From Aphanomyces cochlioides (Eukaryota; Oomycota; Saprolegniomycetes; Saprolegniales; Verrucalvaceae): a stretch of 64,000 nucleotides of DNA. A program made the position numbers and the translations under genes. The notes beneath the pieces were generated by a model. That model had not been told where the DNA came from. It saw only the letters and a list, made by a program, of their open reading frames with translations, and did not search any database. The first letter of the stretch is position 1, and every line of letters starts with the position of its first letter. Of the stretch, positions 52,342 through 61,417 are shown piece by piece. The stretch lies in assembly GCA_019828595.1 (NCBI GenBank), contig JAHQRK010000005.1, positions 1,364,001-1,428,000 of the forward strand, read 5' to 3'.

Positions 52342-53079
52342 ATGTTGCGAAAGGACGTCCCGTTTGCCGCGCACAAACTCGCCCATCGACGGAAACCACG
52401 CCAGGAGCTAACAGAAGAACAACGCAAGGAACTCGTCGAAGCATTTGATCTCTTTGACACGAACAAGAGCGGTAGCGTTGACTACTATGAGCTCAAAGCA
52501 AGTCCTTGAATCATGCCTTCTCAACACTTCATGCGCGTAGGTCATGATGCGCGCGCTTGGATTTGATGTCAAGAAGCAAGAAGTAGTCAAGCTGGTCGAA
52601 GAAGTCGATATTCATCGCACAGGTCGTGTCCATCTCGACGACTTTTTGGAGATCAGTACGCTCATGGCTTGCGATATGACCTAAAATGCGTCCATACTCT
52701 CTAGTGCGGCGAAAGATCACGTCCAGAGACCCAGACGAGGAGATTCTCAAGGTACACCGCTGACATGTCCACAGAATTGACGAGTTCTCAAGGCGTTTTC
52801 TCTCTTTGACGAAGACAAGACTGGTGAAATCACACTCAAGGTAGATTTCCTTTATATGCCCTTGGATTGTATACTGGCGGTAGAACATGCGGCGGATTGC
52901 AAAAGAGATGGGGGAGAGCCTCACAGATGATGAGCTTCAGGTAAAGCACATCAACAGGGTTGGGATGCCTCATCGCGTGCCACTCGTAGGCCATGATTGA
53001 TGAATTTGACTCGAACCAAGATGGTGTCATCTCTCAAGACGAATTCCTTGCCATTATGAAGCAATCCAGCATGTATTAA
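52342..53079 (+). CDS. CETN: centrin (caltractin), EF-hand protein, six exons
   Basis: The spliced protein starts MLRKDVPFAAHKLAHRRKPR and has four EF-hand units: EAFDLFDTNKSGSVDYYELK, a degenerate second one (EEVDIHRTGRVHLDDFLEI), KAFSLFDEDKTGEITLKNM and IDEFDSNQDGVISQDEFLAI, ending SSMY. Order, spacing and the linkers (ALGFDVKK, RDPDEEILK, KEMGESLTDDEL) are those of centrins, nearest to the centrin-3 type. Introns: 52498-52540, 52656-52704, 52752-52792, 52841-52883 and 52941-52989. The first begins GCAAGT, a non-canonical GC-AG intron, and the others are GT-AG. Centrins act in basal bodies and centrosomes, which fits a flagellated organism. Confidence 0.9.
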
Positions 53080-53388
53080 GGTCATCTCGATCGGATTCCT
53101 TGGTCAATCATAAGACAAAAACGAAGATGATCTAGACTTGTTATGTCTTTAATGCTTCCAACATAACCTCAAGTCGACACTTAATGGTCACGGCCCTACG
53201 AATAGATCACAGTCAGTAAATCTGCTTGACGCTCATGAATAAGAAGAGGTTGCGCGTTCGATCCTAAACAGACTCGAAGCAGCAAGCGGCTGCTCATTCG
53301 TTCACTGCTCACGACGACACAAGCTTCGAGGTGAATAGAAACCAAACGAGCAGTCGCCGAGCGTATACACAATGGGTACACCATTGAT

Positions 53389-53766
53389 TCAATGGCTCCG
53401 CATTATTACCTGGATGGAGCGGATGCCGGGCAAGTTGAGTTCCAAGTGGGCCAACAAGTCCTTGGTGTCGTTGTCGACTTCAATCGTGTCAACGTTGATA
53501 GCAGACACTTCAGGGACAAAGTCCAAGCGGCGTTCACGTTCTTCTTCTTGCAACTTGAGCGAGATGCCACGCACAGGGCCACGTTGGATGCGCTTCATCA
53601 AGTGAGTGATGTAGCCGGCAATCTTGTTGCGCATGCGCTTGGAAGGGATAATAGCGACTTCGTCGCACACACGCTTGTTGGAGTCGAAGTCCAAATTCAA
53701 GCGAGAATAGTACTTTTCGATGATTTGGATAGCAGAGCGCTTGACAGTCTTAGTACGGACACCCAT
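53389..53766 (-). CDS. RPS17: 40S ribosomal protein eS17
   Basis: ATG 53766 gives [20 protein letters not shown], then [40 protein letters not shown] and [20 protein letters not shown], which is unmistakably eS17. The tail ([20 protein letters not shown]) is shorter than or different from many homologues and ends at TGA 53389-53391. A GTAATA near the end could alternatively start an intron leading to another terminal exon. The protein sits on the small ribosomal subunit. The gene is convergent with centrin and has a clean spacer upstream (53770-54450). Confidence 0.9.
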   Translation of the reverse strand: MGVRTKTVKRSAIQIIEKYYSRLNLDFDSNKRVCDEVAIIPSKRMRNKIAGYITHLMKRIQRGPVRGISLKLQEEERERRLDFVPEVSAINVDTIEVDNDTKDLLAHLELNLPGIRSIQVIMRSH

Positions 53767-53769
53767 GTT

Positions 53770-54450
53770 GGAGCAAGAAACAAGTCTGGAAATGAAGCAT
53801 GCTTCCAGTGCCCACTCGTTTCCAAGCCAACCAGCCAAGCCAACCAAATTGACAATTTATTTTATCCAATAAAATAAATTTAAATTAGCTTGACGGATTA
53901 AAAGATAAGAAAATTGAAATCACTGTTTCTGATTGGCTGTATAATATGAAGCTATTTTCTTGATTTTTTAATATTTGAATTTTTCTGATTGGCTAAAATG
54001 GAATCCAATCAGGGTATCGGGGTCTGCTGATATTTGACTGTGAAGATGAAAGATGACACGGACGAAGCGCATGGAATCGCCGTGCAAACACCATGACGGA
54101 GGGCGAGACTGCACATGGCCCAGGAAAGAAAAAGATGCGTGATGTTGCTGAATTGCATGTGATTTTCCCGACAGACTGCCTATTTTACCGTAGATGATCT
54201 ATTCGATCTTACGAACTCTCGTTGACAAGCTGTTGGGAGCACTACAGTGATCGAGATTCAGTGTAACGAATCCATTGATGGATTGCGAAGCATAAAGATG
54301 AGGTATAACGCTCAATAGGACGAATAGTGCAGTCGATTGTTAGCATGGAAATCAATGAAAACTTACAGCACTGCCTCTTGTCCAATATATTAGCAGTCAC
54401 GAATGTTGACCGCGACGACGAAAGAACCGAAAAGACGCCACGGGGTAGAG
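53770..54450. other. divergent spacer upstream of eS17
   Basis: No gene is supported. It probably holds the eS17 promoter, with CTGATTGGCT occurring twice (53929-53938 and 53985-53994). The inverted CCAAT-box sequence ATTGGCT is common near transcription starts. I cannot place a transcription start exactly. Confidence 0.4.
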
Positions 54451-54456
54451 TTTGGA

Positions 54457-55006
54457 CTATTCATCGACCTCGTCTTCGTCTTCATCCAACGGGACCAACT
54501 CATACTCGACGCTCGAAATGTTGTTGGACGTATCGACTTTTTCTGGCTGTGGCGGCGTTGACTCCAAGCCGTCTGGATGTGGAGTGATCTTGCCCCATTG
54601 CGTCACATTCAACCGCAAGAATCCATTGAACACGTCTGCATTGGCGTTTCGAATCACGAGCGGTCGGCCAACTTGCAGCAAGTTGATCTGGTCTACAGTT
54701 TTCACAGTTGATGACCTTGATGCCAGACTGGCGCCACGTACCGTTTCGTGCACTCAAGATGACCGTTCCTGTTTCGTCTCCAATTGTAGCTTCTGCTATT
54801 CTGAAAGACGAACCATCGAATCGTTTCTTCTCCGTCGCTGGTTGCACCGACACCACTTGAACAACCAAGCAATGTCCTTTTGTCGCGGGAGCCATGTCTT
54901 TTACTTTGACATCTGCAATCGTAGAGCTTCTTTAGACAAGGGAATCACTTGAGACTCACTTACATGTCGCTCGGCGCAATTGCTTCTTTGATTTTTCACT
55001 CGCCAT
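54457..55006 (-). CDS. SOSS-B-like single-stranded-DNA-binding OB-fold protein
   Basis: Exon 1 may start at ATG 55006 (MASEKSKKQLRRAT), followed by an intron beginning GTAAGT. The next exon reads MAPATKGHCLVVQVVSVQPA, FRIAEATIGDETGTVILSAR. A GT-AG intron (about 54741-54695) joins it to DQINLLQVGRPLVIRNANAD and VFNGFLRLNVTQWGKITPHP. That is the OB-fold layout of the SOSS complex subunit B (NABP/hSSB) family, which binds single-stranded DNA in damage repair and Integrator-linked transcription. The C-terminus is short and acidic (VPLDEDEDEVDE). The exact 5' acceptor is ambiguous, since two in-frame choices exist. The assignment to the family is by motif and pattern. Confidence 0.75.
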
Positions 55007-55085
55007 CTTGTCTGAGTTTTGCCGCGCGCGCGTGTGGAGCAGAGGAAATGTATTTTATCCGGAGAAGTCGAAAAACAGAAGAAGT

Positions 55086-55442
55086 TCACATATTCAAGAA
55101 TATCCGGATAAGCTTGGTGTAGCCAATCAAATTGCGCATTCTGACAAGCAGAAAGTGCGATCGAAAGCAACATCGATGCGAGCTCAAAGCAAAGTCTCTG
55201 CATTCCGATGCATTGGTGCAGCAAGTTGGAATTCGTTCCGCATAGCAATTCCTGCTGTGGTTGTGCAATGTTACTGAGCCTTTTTCGACTGGAGCTAGCT
55301 GCATGGTATTGCGTTCACTGGCGAGCAAACGGAAAGCAACCTTGGCTTGGTGCACGATGCAGAGCAAATCAAGAAACTCCTTGATTTGGCATTCCTGCTT
55401 TGATGTCGATCGCGGAAGTAACACTGCTTCAAGAAGTGACAA
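55086..55442 (-). CDS. small hypothetical protein
   Basis: A 118-codon minus-strand frame starts MSLLEAVLLPRSTSKQECQI and continues KEFLDLLCIVHQAKVAFRLL. The first 50 residues look like a genuine helical protein. The rest is Cys- and Arg-rich without recognisable structure and might be intron or 3' sequence. It lies just upstream of the SOSS-B-like gene on the same strand. No family is recognised. Confidence 0.35.
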   Translation of the reverse strand: MSLLEAVLLPRSTSKQECQIKEFLDLLCIVHQAKVAFRLLASERNTMQLAPVEKGSVTLHNHSRNCYAERIPTCCTNASECRDFALSSHRCCFRSHFLLVRMRNLIGYTKLIRIFLNM

Positions 55443-55499
55443 TCTGAAGTATTATTTCACAGTCCTGACAAAGAAAATGTTACTCAATTTTCGGTGAGA

Positions 55500-56250
55500 A
55501 GGGCTTTTTGGCCATGCTAGTCCGTCATTTACCATCTTGACGTTGCAGATTCGGAATCACCTAGTGAAAAAGACAGCAATGCGCTTTATTTGTATACTAT
55601 TATTCCATTGATAACTCATTCTCCAGAATTCACAGAAAAATACTTGCGTTTTGAATGCATTTACAGAAAATCTGTCCTGAGTTTTCGTGAATATCAAAAG
55701 TAATTTCAATGATAGAAATATATATAACTTGATGTTTGTATGTAATAAAATAGTTTGACAGAAATGCATTTTGCGAGGAATACACAGAAAGGTTTTTCTG
55801 TGGATGTGTAAGCCAATCAGACATCAAGGAAAGGACAAAAATAACAATGAAAAGAGACCACTTCTTTTGCATGCAGAATCGACGACGCACGTCGTGGTTT
55901 CATGGTGGCAGATGCTCGAAGAAGGAGGAGTCTAGAGTAAAGTAAACTTCAGGTGTCAACCAAATCAAGAAATGGTGCTGCCTTACTGGCAAAAACGATC
56001 TACTTTAGCCATGCGACAGTCGAAAGACTAGATAACAATCAATCTTTCTCTATTCCCTTTCAACAACTTCTTAGAATCTAATACATTTTCTTGAGTCTAA
56101 GAACGCTGAAGTCAGTTAAGCTTCATTCTCAGCAAAATAGAGCATGATCGGTCTAACATAACAAGACAGAATCATTTTTCTGTGAATTCCGAAGACGAGT
56201 CAATTGACACCTTGTGATGCACACAAATCCGTAGACTTTAAAACAGTTTG
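55500..56250. other. AT-rich spacer
   Basis: No gene is supported. Short minus-strand frames at 55557-55890 are low-complexity. Sequence such as TTCACAGAAAAAT recurs in both orientations several times (55630, 55790, 56175), which suggests a decayed small inverted-repeat element. Confidence 0.4.
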
Positions 56251-56278
56251 TTATGGTGCGTTGCAATGGCCTACAAGG

Positions 56279-56800
56279 TTTCTATTTGCCTTGCTCAGCC
56301 AAATATTTGCTCCACTTGGCCACATTGGCTGCCATTGCTGAACGACATTTGTCCGTGAATGGCAATCGCATATCGTAGGCATCTTCGCCATCAGCATAAT
56401 AGCCCTTTTCAATATCGTACACTTGGTATTCCAGCGTCTTGCGGTACAAATGAAACGCAGCAACACGGACATAGAGCGAGACATATTCTGCATTGAAGTT
56501 TTCAACCATCGCACGATGAGCTGCCCTTCATCAGCTTTGTGGCATACCACATTTCCGATGCATCCGTAAAACTGCCAGGGATGTGATATGTCCATGAGGA
56601 ACCGTCGCATCTTCTTCCATTTTGGTCATCGCGTAGGCTACAATTTTGCCATCGTGATCTTCAGCCACGTAGAGCAATTGTGGCCATGTCATGATGTGGT
56701 AATAGTTTGAATCTGGGAGTTTTCAGGCAAACACCACAAGTGGGCATTTTGCACCGCCACTACATCTGCGACCTAGACAGAAATCTGGTTGTTAGGAGCT
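56279..56800 (-). pseudogene. NAA10: NAA10 (NatA catalytic acetyltransferase) relic with several frameshifts
   Basis: On the minus strand the protein can be followed through [16 protein letters not shown], then in a new frame [40 protein letters not shown] and [12 protein letters not shown], which are classic NAA10 segments. In the acetyl-CoA-binding loop a base is missing and another is added a few codons later, so ATKLMK is read only by changing frame. Afterwards come [36 protein letters not shown] and [12 protein letters not shown] to the stop at 56279-56281. Three codons (the SNR of RVSNRAA in relatives) are also absent. Several independent changes point to a pseudogene, though base-calling error in a real gene cannot be excluded. 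Confidence 0.7.
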
Positions 56801-56804
56801 GGCA

Positions 56805-57660
56805 ATTATGCTCGGCAGTACTGTTGCATTGCGGATGGACACCATCTCATCTGCGCTTCTGGAGGTTCGTTCGTCGAGGGATCAGATCAGTGAATAGAAT
56901 TTCACAGGAAACAGGAAGTTTATATTTAATTTCAGAGGTAAGGTATCGTATTGGACAGTTTGATAGTTTTTTGCAAACTGAAAACTCATGAGCAATCAGT
57001 TGAAGGTGCACACTTGCCGTGCACCCACAACAGCCCTGAAAATGACTGCTTGCGCTCGAGCTCCACTTCGACAGTGCAACAGGACTGATGCGTCAGGCCA
57101 GGACGCTTCACTTTTTATGCATGGTGACCTGTCTTTGAATTTTACAAAGGTTGTTCCTCACCGTTGGAACTCGACTCTCGTGTGCGAGTGCAACAATTTG
57201 ACAACATGCAATTCTTATTGGTGGTGCCGCACAACTTCAAGCATGATATCTCATTGCACACTAACCTTAACGTCATATGTCGAGCGACTTTGTGAGCTCG
57301 GGACGACTTCCGTGCGACTCCCGATGAGATCCTCGACAAGATTCACCAAATATGATGGCAAGAATTTTAGGAAAGCGATATTAAATTTCGATGAAAATAT
57401 TATGATCTTGTATTTGAATTTTGTATGAAAAAATGTTTCCATCATAAAAAAGTCATCAGCGTTACAGCCTAGATTCTTTTTCGATCGAGTGGCAATCCGA
57501 CGGGTCCATCGTATACAATCATCAAGATCAATACAAACAGGACCAAAACGCCAGGTGGCTCGGTGTGAAACAAGCACGACCATGACGAGAGGGACCTCCT
57601 GTCAATGGATTGTTCGTGGCTACTGTGGTCGCAAATCCGGATAATTTATCCGGGCAGTTT
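56805..57660. other. unassigned spacer with short frames
   Basis: A 146-codon plus frame (56988-57428) and minus frames around 57583-57251 show no recognisable domain. The stretch just before 57660 (ATCCGGATAATTTATCCGG) is palindromic and probably lies in the promoter region of the next gene. Confidence 0.35.
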
Positions 57661-57836
57661 GAATGTGTGATTTTCGTTCAAAACTACACTTGAAGTTTGT
57701 ATGGGTGTCTACCCCAACAGTGCCGCTTCAAGATTCGCTTGCCATAGTAAAATCAAAGAAGTTGCGGAATGGCCGATCCGATGCGAAGTCGGCAACACCA
57801 TTTTCTCTTCGCCTCCGTCGCTCCACACTCACCAAG

Positions 57837-58790
57837 ATGATCTCATCGCCTGCCGCATCGGTCGTCGCGTTGCCACCCCTTCCATCGCCGTCGTTTGCCC
57901 CGACGATTGAAGCCAAGAAGAAGGTCGCATCGCCCTACGTGAAAATGTTTGCTGGTATGGCCGGCGGCTTGGCCGAAGCGGTTGCATTGCAGCCGTTGGA
58001 TGTGACCAAGACGCGCTTGCAACTTGATCGATCGGGCCAGTACAAGAACATGTGGCACTGCGGCAAGACCATCTACCAGACCGAGGGGGGACTTGCCCTC
58101 TACAAGGGTCTCACCCCTTTCATTGCACACCTGACCCTCAAGTACGCTCTTCGCTTTGGATCTTTCGCCAAGTTCAAGGAGTTTCTCGGTGAAGCTCCTG
58201 GAACCAAGTCGTCGAATGCGATCAACTTCACAGCGGGCATGATGACTGGTGTCTTGGAATCCGTCTTGATAGTGACTCCATTTGACGTGGTGAAGACGCG
58301 TCTTCAGAAAGAGATTGGCAAGGGACAATTCAATGGTCCGATTGACTTGACCCGCCAGATGATTGCCAAGGAAGGCTTCTCTGCATTGTGGAAAGGCAAC
58401 GTCGCAACCATGTTGCGTCAAGCGAGCAACCAAGCCTGCAACTTTACGACCTTTGTCTGGATGAACGAAAACTTGTGGAAGAAGGAAGAAGGTGATGGCA
58501 AGACTTTAGAAGTCTGGAAGACTTTGGTGAACGGCATGGTCGCTGGGTCTGTCGGTCCTTCCTTGAACACGCCATTGGATGTGATCAAGACTCGCATGAT
58601 GGCACAAGTTACCGTGCCCGGCGAAGTGCCAAAGTACAAAAATTTTGTCCAAGCTTTCCAAGTGATTGCCAAGGAAGAAGGCTACGGCGCCCTCTGGAAG
58701 GGGTTGATGCCGCGACTTGCTCGCATGGCGCCAGGTCAAGCCATTACCTGGACAGTCGTCACTCAGATCACTTCCTTCTTTGAGCAGTAA
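57837..58790 (+). CDS. mitochondrial carrier, succinate/fumarate (SFC1) type
   Basis: Three homologous repeats each carry the carrier signature: LQPLDVTKTRLQ, TPFDVVKTRLQ and TPLDVIKTRMM. Each is followed by the G(x)n(aromatic)-type block (YKGLTPF, LWKGNVA, LWKGLMP). Segments such as LTPFIAHLTLKYALRFGS and LARMAPGQAITWTVVTQI resemble the plant and yeast succinate/fumarate carrier. It is expected in the inner mitochondrial membrane with six membrane segments. I chose ATG 57837 because the conserved region starts soon after. The frame is open upstream to ATG 57663, giving 58 more basic residues that could be a leader. No introns. The exact substrate is inferred. Confidence 0.85.
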   Translation: MISSPAASVVALPPLPSPSFAPTIEAKKKVASPYVKMFAGMAGGLAEAVALQPLDVTKTRLQLDRSGQYKNMWHCGKTIYQTEGGLALYKGLTPFIAHLTLKYALRFGSFAKFKEFLGEAPGTKSSNAINFTAGMMTGVLESVLIVTPFDVVKTRLQKEIGKGQFNGPIDLTRQMIAKEGFSALWKGNVATMLRQASNQACNFTTFVWMNENLWKKEEGDGKTLEVWKTLVNGMVAGSVGPSLNTPLDVIKTRMMAQVTVPGEVPKYKNFVQAFQVIAKEEGYGALWKGLMPRLARMAPGQAITWTVVTQITSFFEQ

Positions 58791-58899
58791 GGTGTAGAAT
58801 ACTTATTTAACATGGTGGGTTGTGTATGCTATATGGGAATTTATATGGAGGTTGTGTAACGCATCTTTAAATAGCCTGGCAGTGTCGAAGCCACCTTGC

Positions 58900-59553
58900 A
58901 TGTTCTCGAGACGGCGGTCCGTTGAGCCCATCGAGATGATTGAAGAGTCGGCATCTCCTCGACGGCGTCGAACATCAGCTGGGGAGGTATTTGCACCAAT
59001 CCTCACTTTCATCGGCTCCAAACGAGTAAGTGTCCCGCCCATCCCAAGCACCTTGCAACCGACGCTAAGCCCACGAGAACCTACTTTGAATGACGACGTA
59101 GCCCCGATCAAGCGAAGACGACGGAGGTTGCCTCGAGATTCCCTTCCCACAGATACATGTCTTCCTGCTGAACCGCCCCAGAGCTCGCCAGAATCCAAGA
59201 CAAGTCTCCACCTAACGTCGGATTCGTCATGCTCCACGTTCATCGCTCGAACCAATTCAGAGACTGAGATCGAGGCAGAACGAAGAGCTGTGTCATTGCC
59301 AAACGATAAGCCAGCAAGGACATGCCAAATATGCGAAGCTGCCTCATGTGCCTCGATTTCCGACAACGTGTTATCGCCTAGCCCGTGCAATTGCAGTTTT
59401 GCGTGGGTGCATATCGACTGCCTCGAAGCCTTTCGACGAGCAAGTGGACGCAATACATGTCCAGTCTGCAGCGTCACGTGGTATCAAGGCTATGCTCAAG
59501 TGAAGCAGCGACGGAGCTGTAGCTTGAGTGGCTTTTCAGCAGTTCTTCAATAG
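58900..59553 (+). CDS. RING-CH (RINGv, MARCH-like) protein
   Basis: A single open frame gives a long, low-complexity, Ser/Pro/Arg-rich N-terminal half (MFSRRRSVEPIEMIEESASP). A C4HC3 zinc domain follows near the C-terminus: CQICEAASC, then CNCSFAWVHIDCLEAFRR and CPVCSVTW. The C-x2-C...C-x-C...H-x2-C...C-x2-C order is that of the RINGv class of ubiquitin ligases. Most relatives have membrane segments after it, and here only about 25 residues follow, so it is probably soluble. The frame is open upstream to 58822. I prefer ATG 58900 because it leaves a normal leader after the carrier gene. Confidence 0.75.
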   Translation: MFSRRRSVEPIEMIEESASPRRRRTSAGEVFAPILTFIGSKRVSVPPIPSTLQPTLSPREPTLNDDVAPIKRRRRRLPRDSLPTDTCLPAEPPQSSPESKTSLHLTSDSSCSTFIARTNSETEIEAERRAVSLPNDKPARTCQICEAASCASISDNVLSPSPCNCSFAWVHIDCLEAFRRASGRNTCPVCSVTWYQGYAQVKQRRSCSLSGFSAVLQ

Positions 59554-59786
59554 CGTTAGCTTTAATAAAATGCCATGGAATAGACATGGAGACGTAAGCG
59601 TCCTCGTCATGAGGTTCTCAATAAAGCACTGTCCGCAATCACATTCGTGCTGCTTGAAGTCGATTTGGAGATGGCGCGAAAACCAAAATGTTATACTTGA
59701 TTATAGTAAACCTTACATTTTACGAGTATGATTATGGCGCGAAAGTTTGTCATTTTTGAATTTGACGAGAAAGGCAGCAGGAGGTC

Positions 59787-60658
59787 ATGTCGCCACTCAA
59801 CGCGTTCGACGTCATGATGAAACAGAAGAAGACAGCTATACCACTCCAATCTGCATTCAGAATGACGGATTTACCTCGTAAACGCGGCCGCGTGAGTTCC
59901 GTCCATCCACAAGGTGAAGACAAATTACAGATGGAGACGCCTCGCAAGAAGCCCAAGCAACAGCAGCAGCTCTTCTTGGATCTTGGCCAAAAAGATATTG
60001 GACAACGAACATGCGAAAAGTGTGGATTGCTATACATGCGTGGCGTGGAGTCAGATGAAAAAGCTCACGCCCAGTACTGCAGAAAGATGGAACAGGGAAT
60101 TCAGATCGTCGGGTGGAAACACGAACGTGTGCATCGGACCATTGAGAGCGAATCAGCTCGAGTCATCGAAATTCGAGGCGACGATCCATCTCCACATGTG
60201 AAAAAACTTTTGGAGGTATGAATGAACAGCTCGAATTCCAGACTCACCGTGAATTAAAGATCAAATCCATTCTCGATGATGCTCTTGGTCTTGTGGACGA
60301 ATCTGTGTTCTTACAACAGAAGCATTTTGTGTATTTGCACCAAAATCGAGTCGTCGGTGTTGTGTCAGCCGAGGCAGTCTCGACGGGATATGAAATGCAA
60401 TGTTCAGACATTGTTTCGATCGACCGGTCAATAAGTCACAGTGTTATGGTTGGAGTCAGTCACATCTGGGTACATCCAGCACATCGAAGACAAAAGATCG
60501 CCAAAACACTCGTGGATGTGATGCGACACAAGTTTAGCTACGGTTTGGTGATATCTCCATCCAAATGTGCTTTCTCGCAGCCAACAAAGGACGGTATTCA
60601 ATTCGCGAAGCAGTATATGGCGCCCAATCCTTTGCTGATTTATTCTACCACATCCTAA
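59787..60658 (+). CDS. ESCO: cohesin acetyltransferase ESCO/Eco1
   Basis: Exon 1 (ATG 59787) has a basic, Gln-rich leader (RKKPKQQQQLFLDLGQKD) and the C2H2-type zinc finger of this family (TCEKCGLLYMRGVESDEKAH). A 44-nt intron (60216-60259, GTATGA...TTAAAG) fuses KKLLE to IKSILDDALGLVDESV in phase. Exon 2 contains the acetyltransferase core: SVMVGVSHIWVHPAHRRQKI, AKTLVDVMRHKFSYGLV and KCAFSQPTKDGIQFAKQY, typical of Eco1/Ctf7. The protein acetylates the cohesin SMC3 subunit in S phase. Its stop codon overlaps the stop of the convergent ATP11 gene. Confidence 0.88.
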
Positions 60659-61275
60659 GATGAATTAAGCTTTTTGCACTCTTCCAAGTACGCGTCAAAG
60701 CTAAACTCTTGTGGCTTGAGGTTGAACGATTCGACGGTTGTATAGTGGGCGTCGTTCACATACCGCTGGATCAATGAATCGAGGAGCTTGGACGCTTCGT
60801 CTTTGTCTAGCAGATTGGCGACGTCACCGCGGATCAATGCAAGTTCCTTGGACGAGACAAGGTCGTCAAAGATGGAAACCGTCAAGCATGGAGGTGCTTG
60901 GGCAGGGTTTTCTCGGTATGCATCCAAAGTCGTGAGGAGGAAGCACTTGTCTTGGAACTGCGAGAGCATTGTGAAATATCCTTCTTCGTTCGTGTCTTTA
61001 TTGACGCGGTAGACTGGGAAGACAAAAAACGCGCATTTCTTGGCGCGGTCCACGAGTGTACGGAATTCGCTTTGCGTCAAAACACGACCCATGGCATCTG
61101 TCTTGTCTTCGTGGTAGTCGTTCCAAATACGTCGAATCGCATCAGGTGCTTCCTTCTCCAATTCATCAAGCTTTACCAACGATTGTAGCGATCGCGGAGA
61201 CGGAAAGTGAAACCCTCCAGTCGACATGGTGCGACGTCCCCATCGCGCGGCAAGCATCGCCACCCAGAATGACAC
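60655..61275 (-). CDS. ATP11: mitochondrial F1-ATPase assembly factor ATP11/ATPAF1
   Basis: The uninterrupted 206-codon frame starts MSFWVAMLAARWGRRTMSTG, a plausible mitochondrial presequence. It continues SLVKLDELEKEAPDAIRRIW, NDYHEDKTDAMGRVLTQSEF, FFVFPVYRVNKDTNEEGYFT and APPCLTVSIFDDLVSSKELA, the conserved ATP11 layout. The factor chaperones the F1 beta subunit in the matrix. No introns. The gene is convergent with ESCO and the last bases of the two genes overlap (60655-60658). It is divergent from aminopeptidase P, with about 140 bp between the starts. Confidence 0.88.
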   Translation of the reverse strand: MSFWVAMLAARWGRRTMSTGGFHFPSPRSLQSLVKLDELEKEAPDAIRRIWNDYHEDKTDAMGRVLTQSEFRTLVDRAKKCAFFVFPVYRVNKDTNEEGYFTMLSQFQDKCFLLTTLDAYRENPAQAPPCLTVSIFDDLVSSKELALIRGDVANLLDKDEASKLLDSLIQRYVNDAHYTTVESFNLKPQEFSFDAYLEECKKLNSS

Positions 61276-61417
61276 AATTCAAAATGCCATCCAAATAATT
61301 TTAGTAAGTCCCCCACCTAGTCTGTGAAAAGTAGGGGGACCCATCTTTTGAAGTTCACCAGGGGTAGGGCTGCTGTGCCATCATGCCTGAGTCGGGCATT
61401 TTTGAATTTTTGTTCCG

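Noticed and set aside
57843..58433. 196-codon minus-strand frame
   Set aside because: Antisense shadow of the mitochondrial carrier gene.
58803..59477. 224-codon minus-strand frame
   Set aside because: It is the antisense shadow of the RING-CH gene, whose Cys/His pattern is unambiguous.
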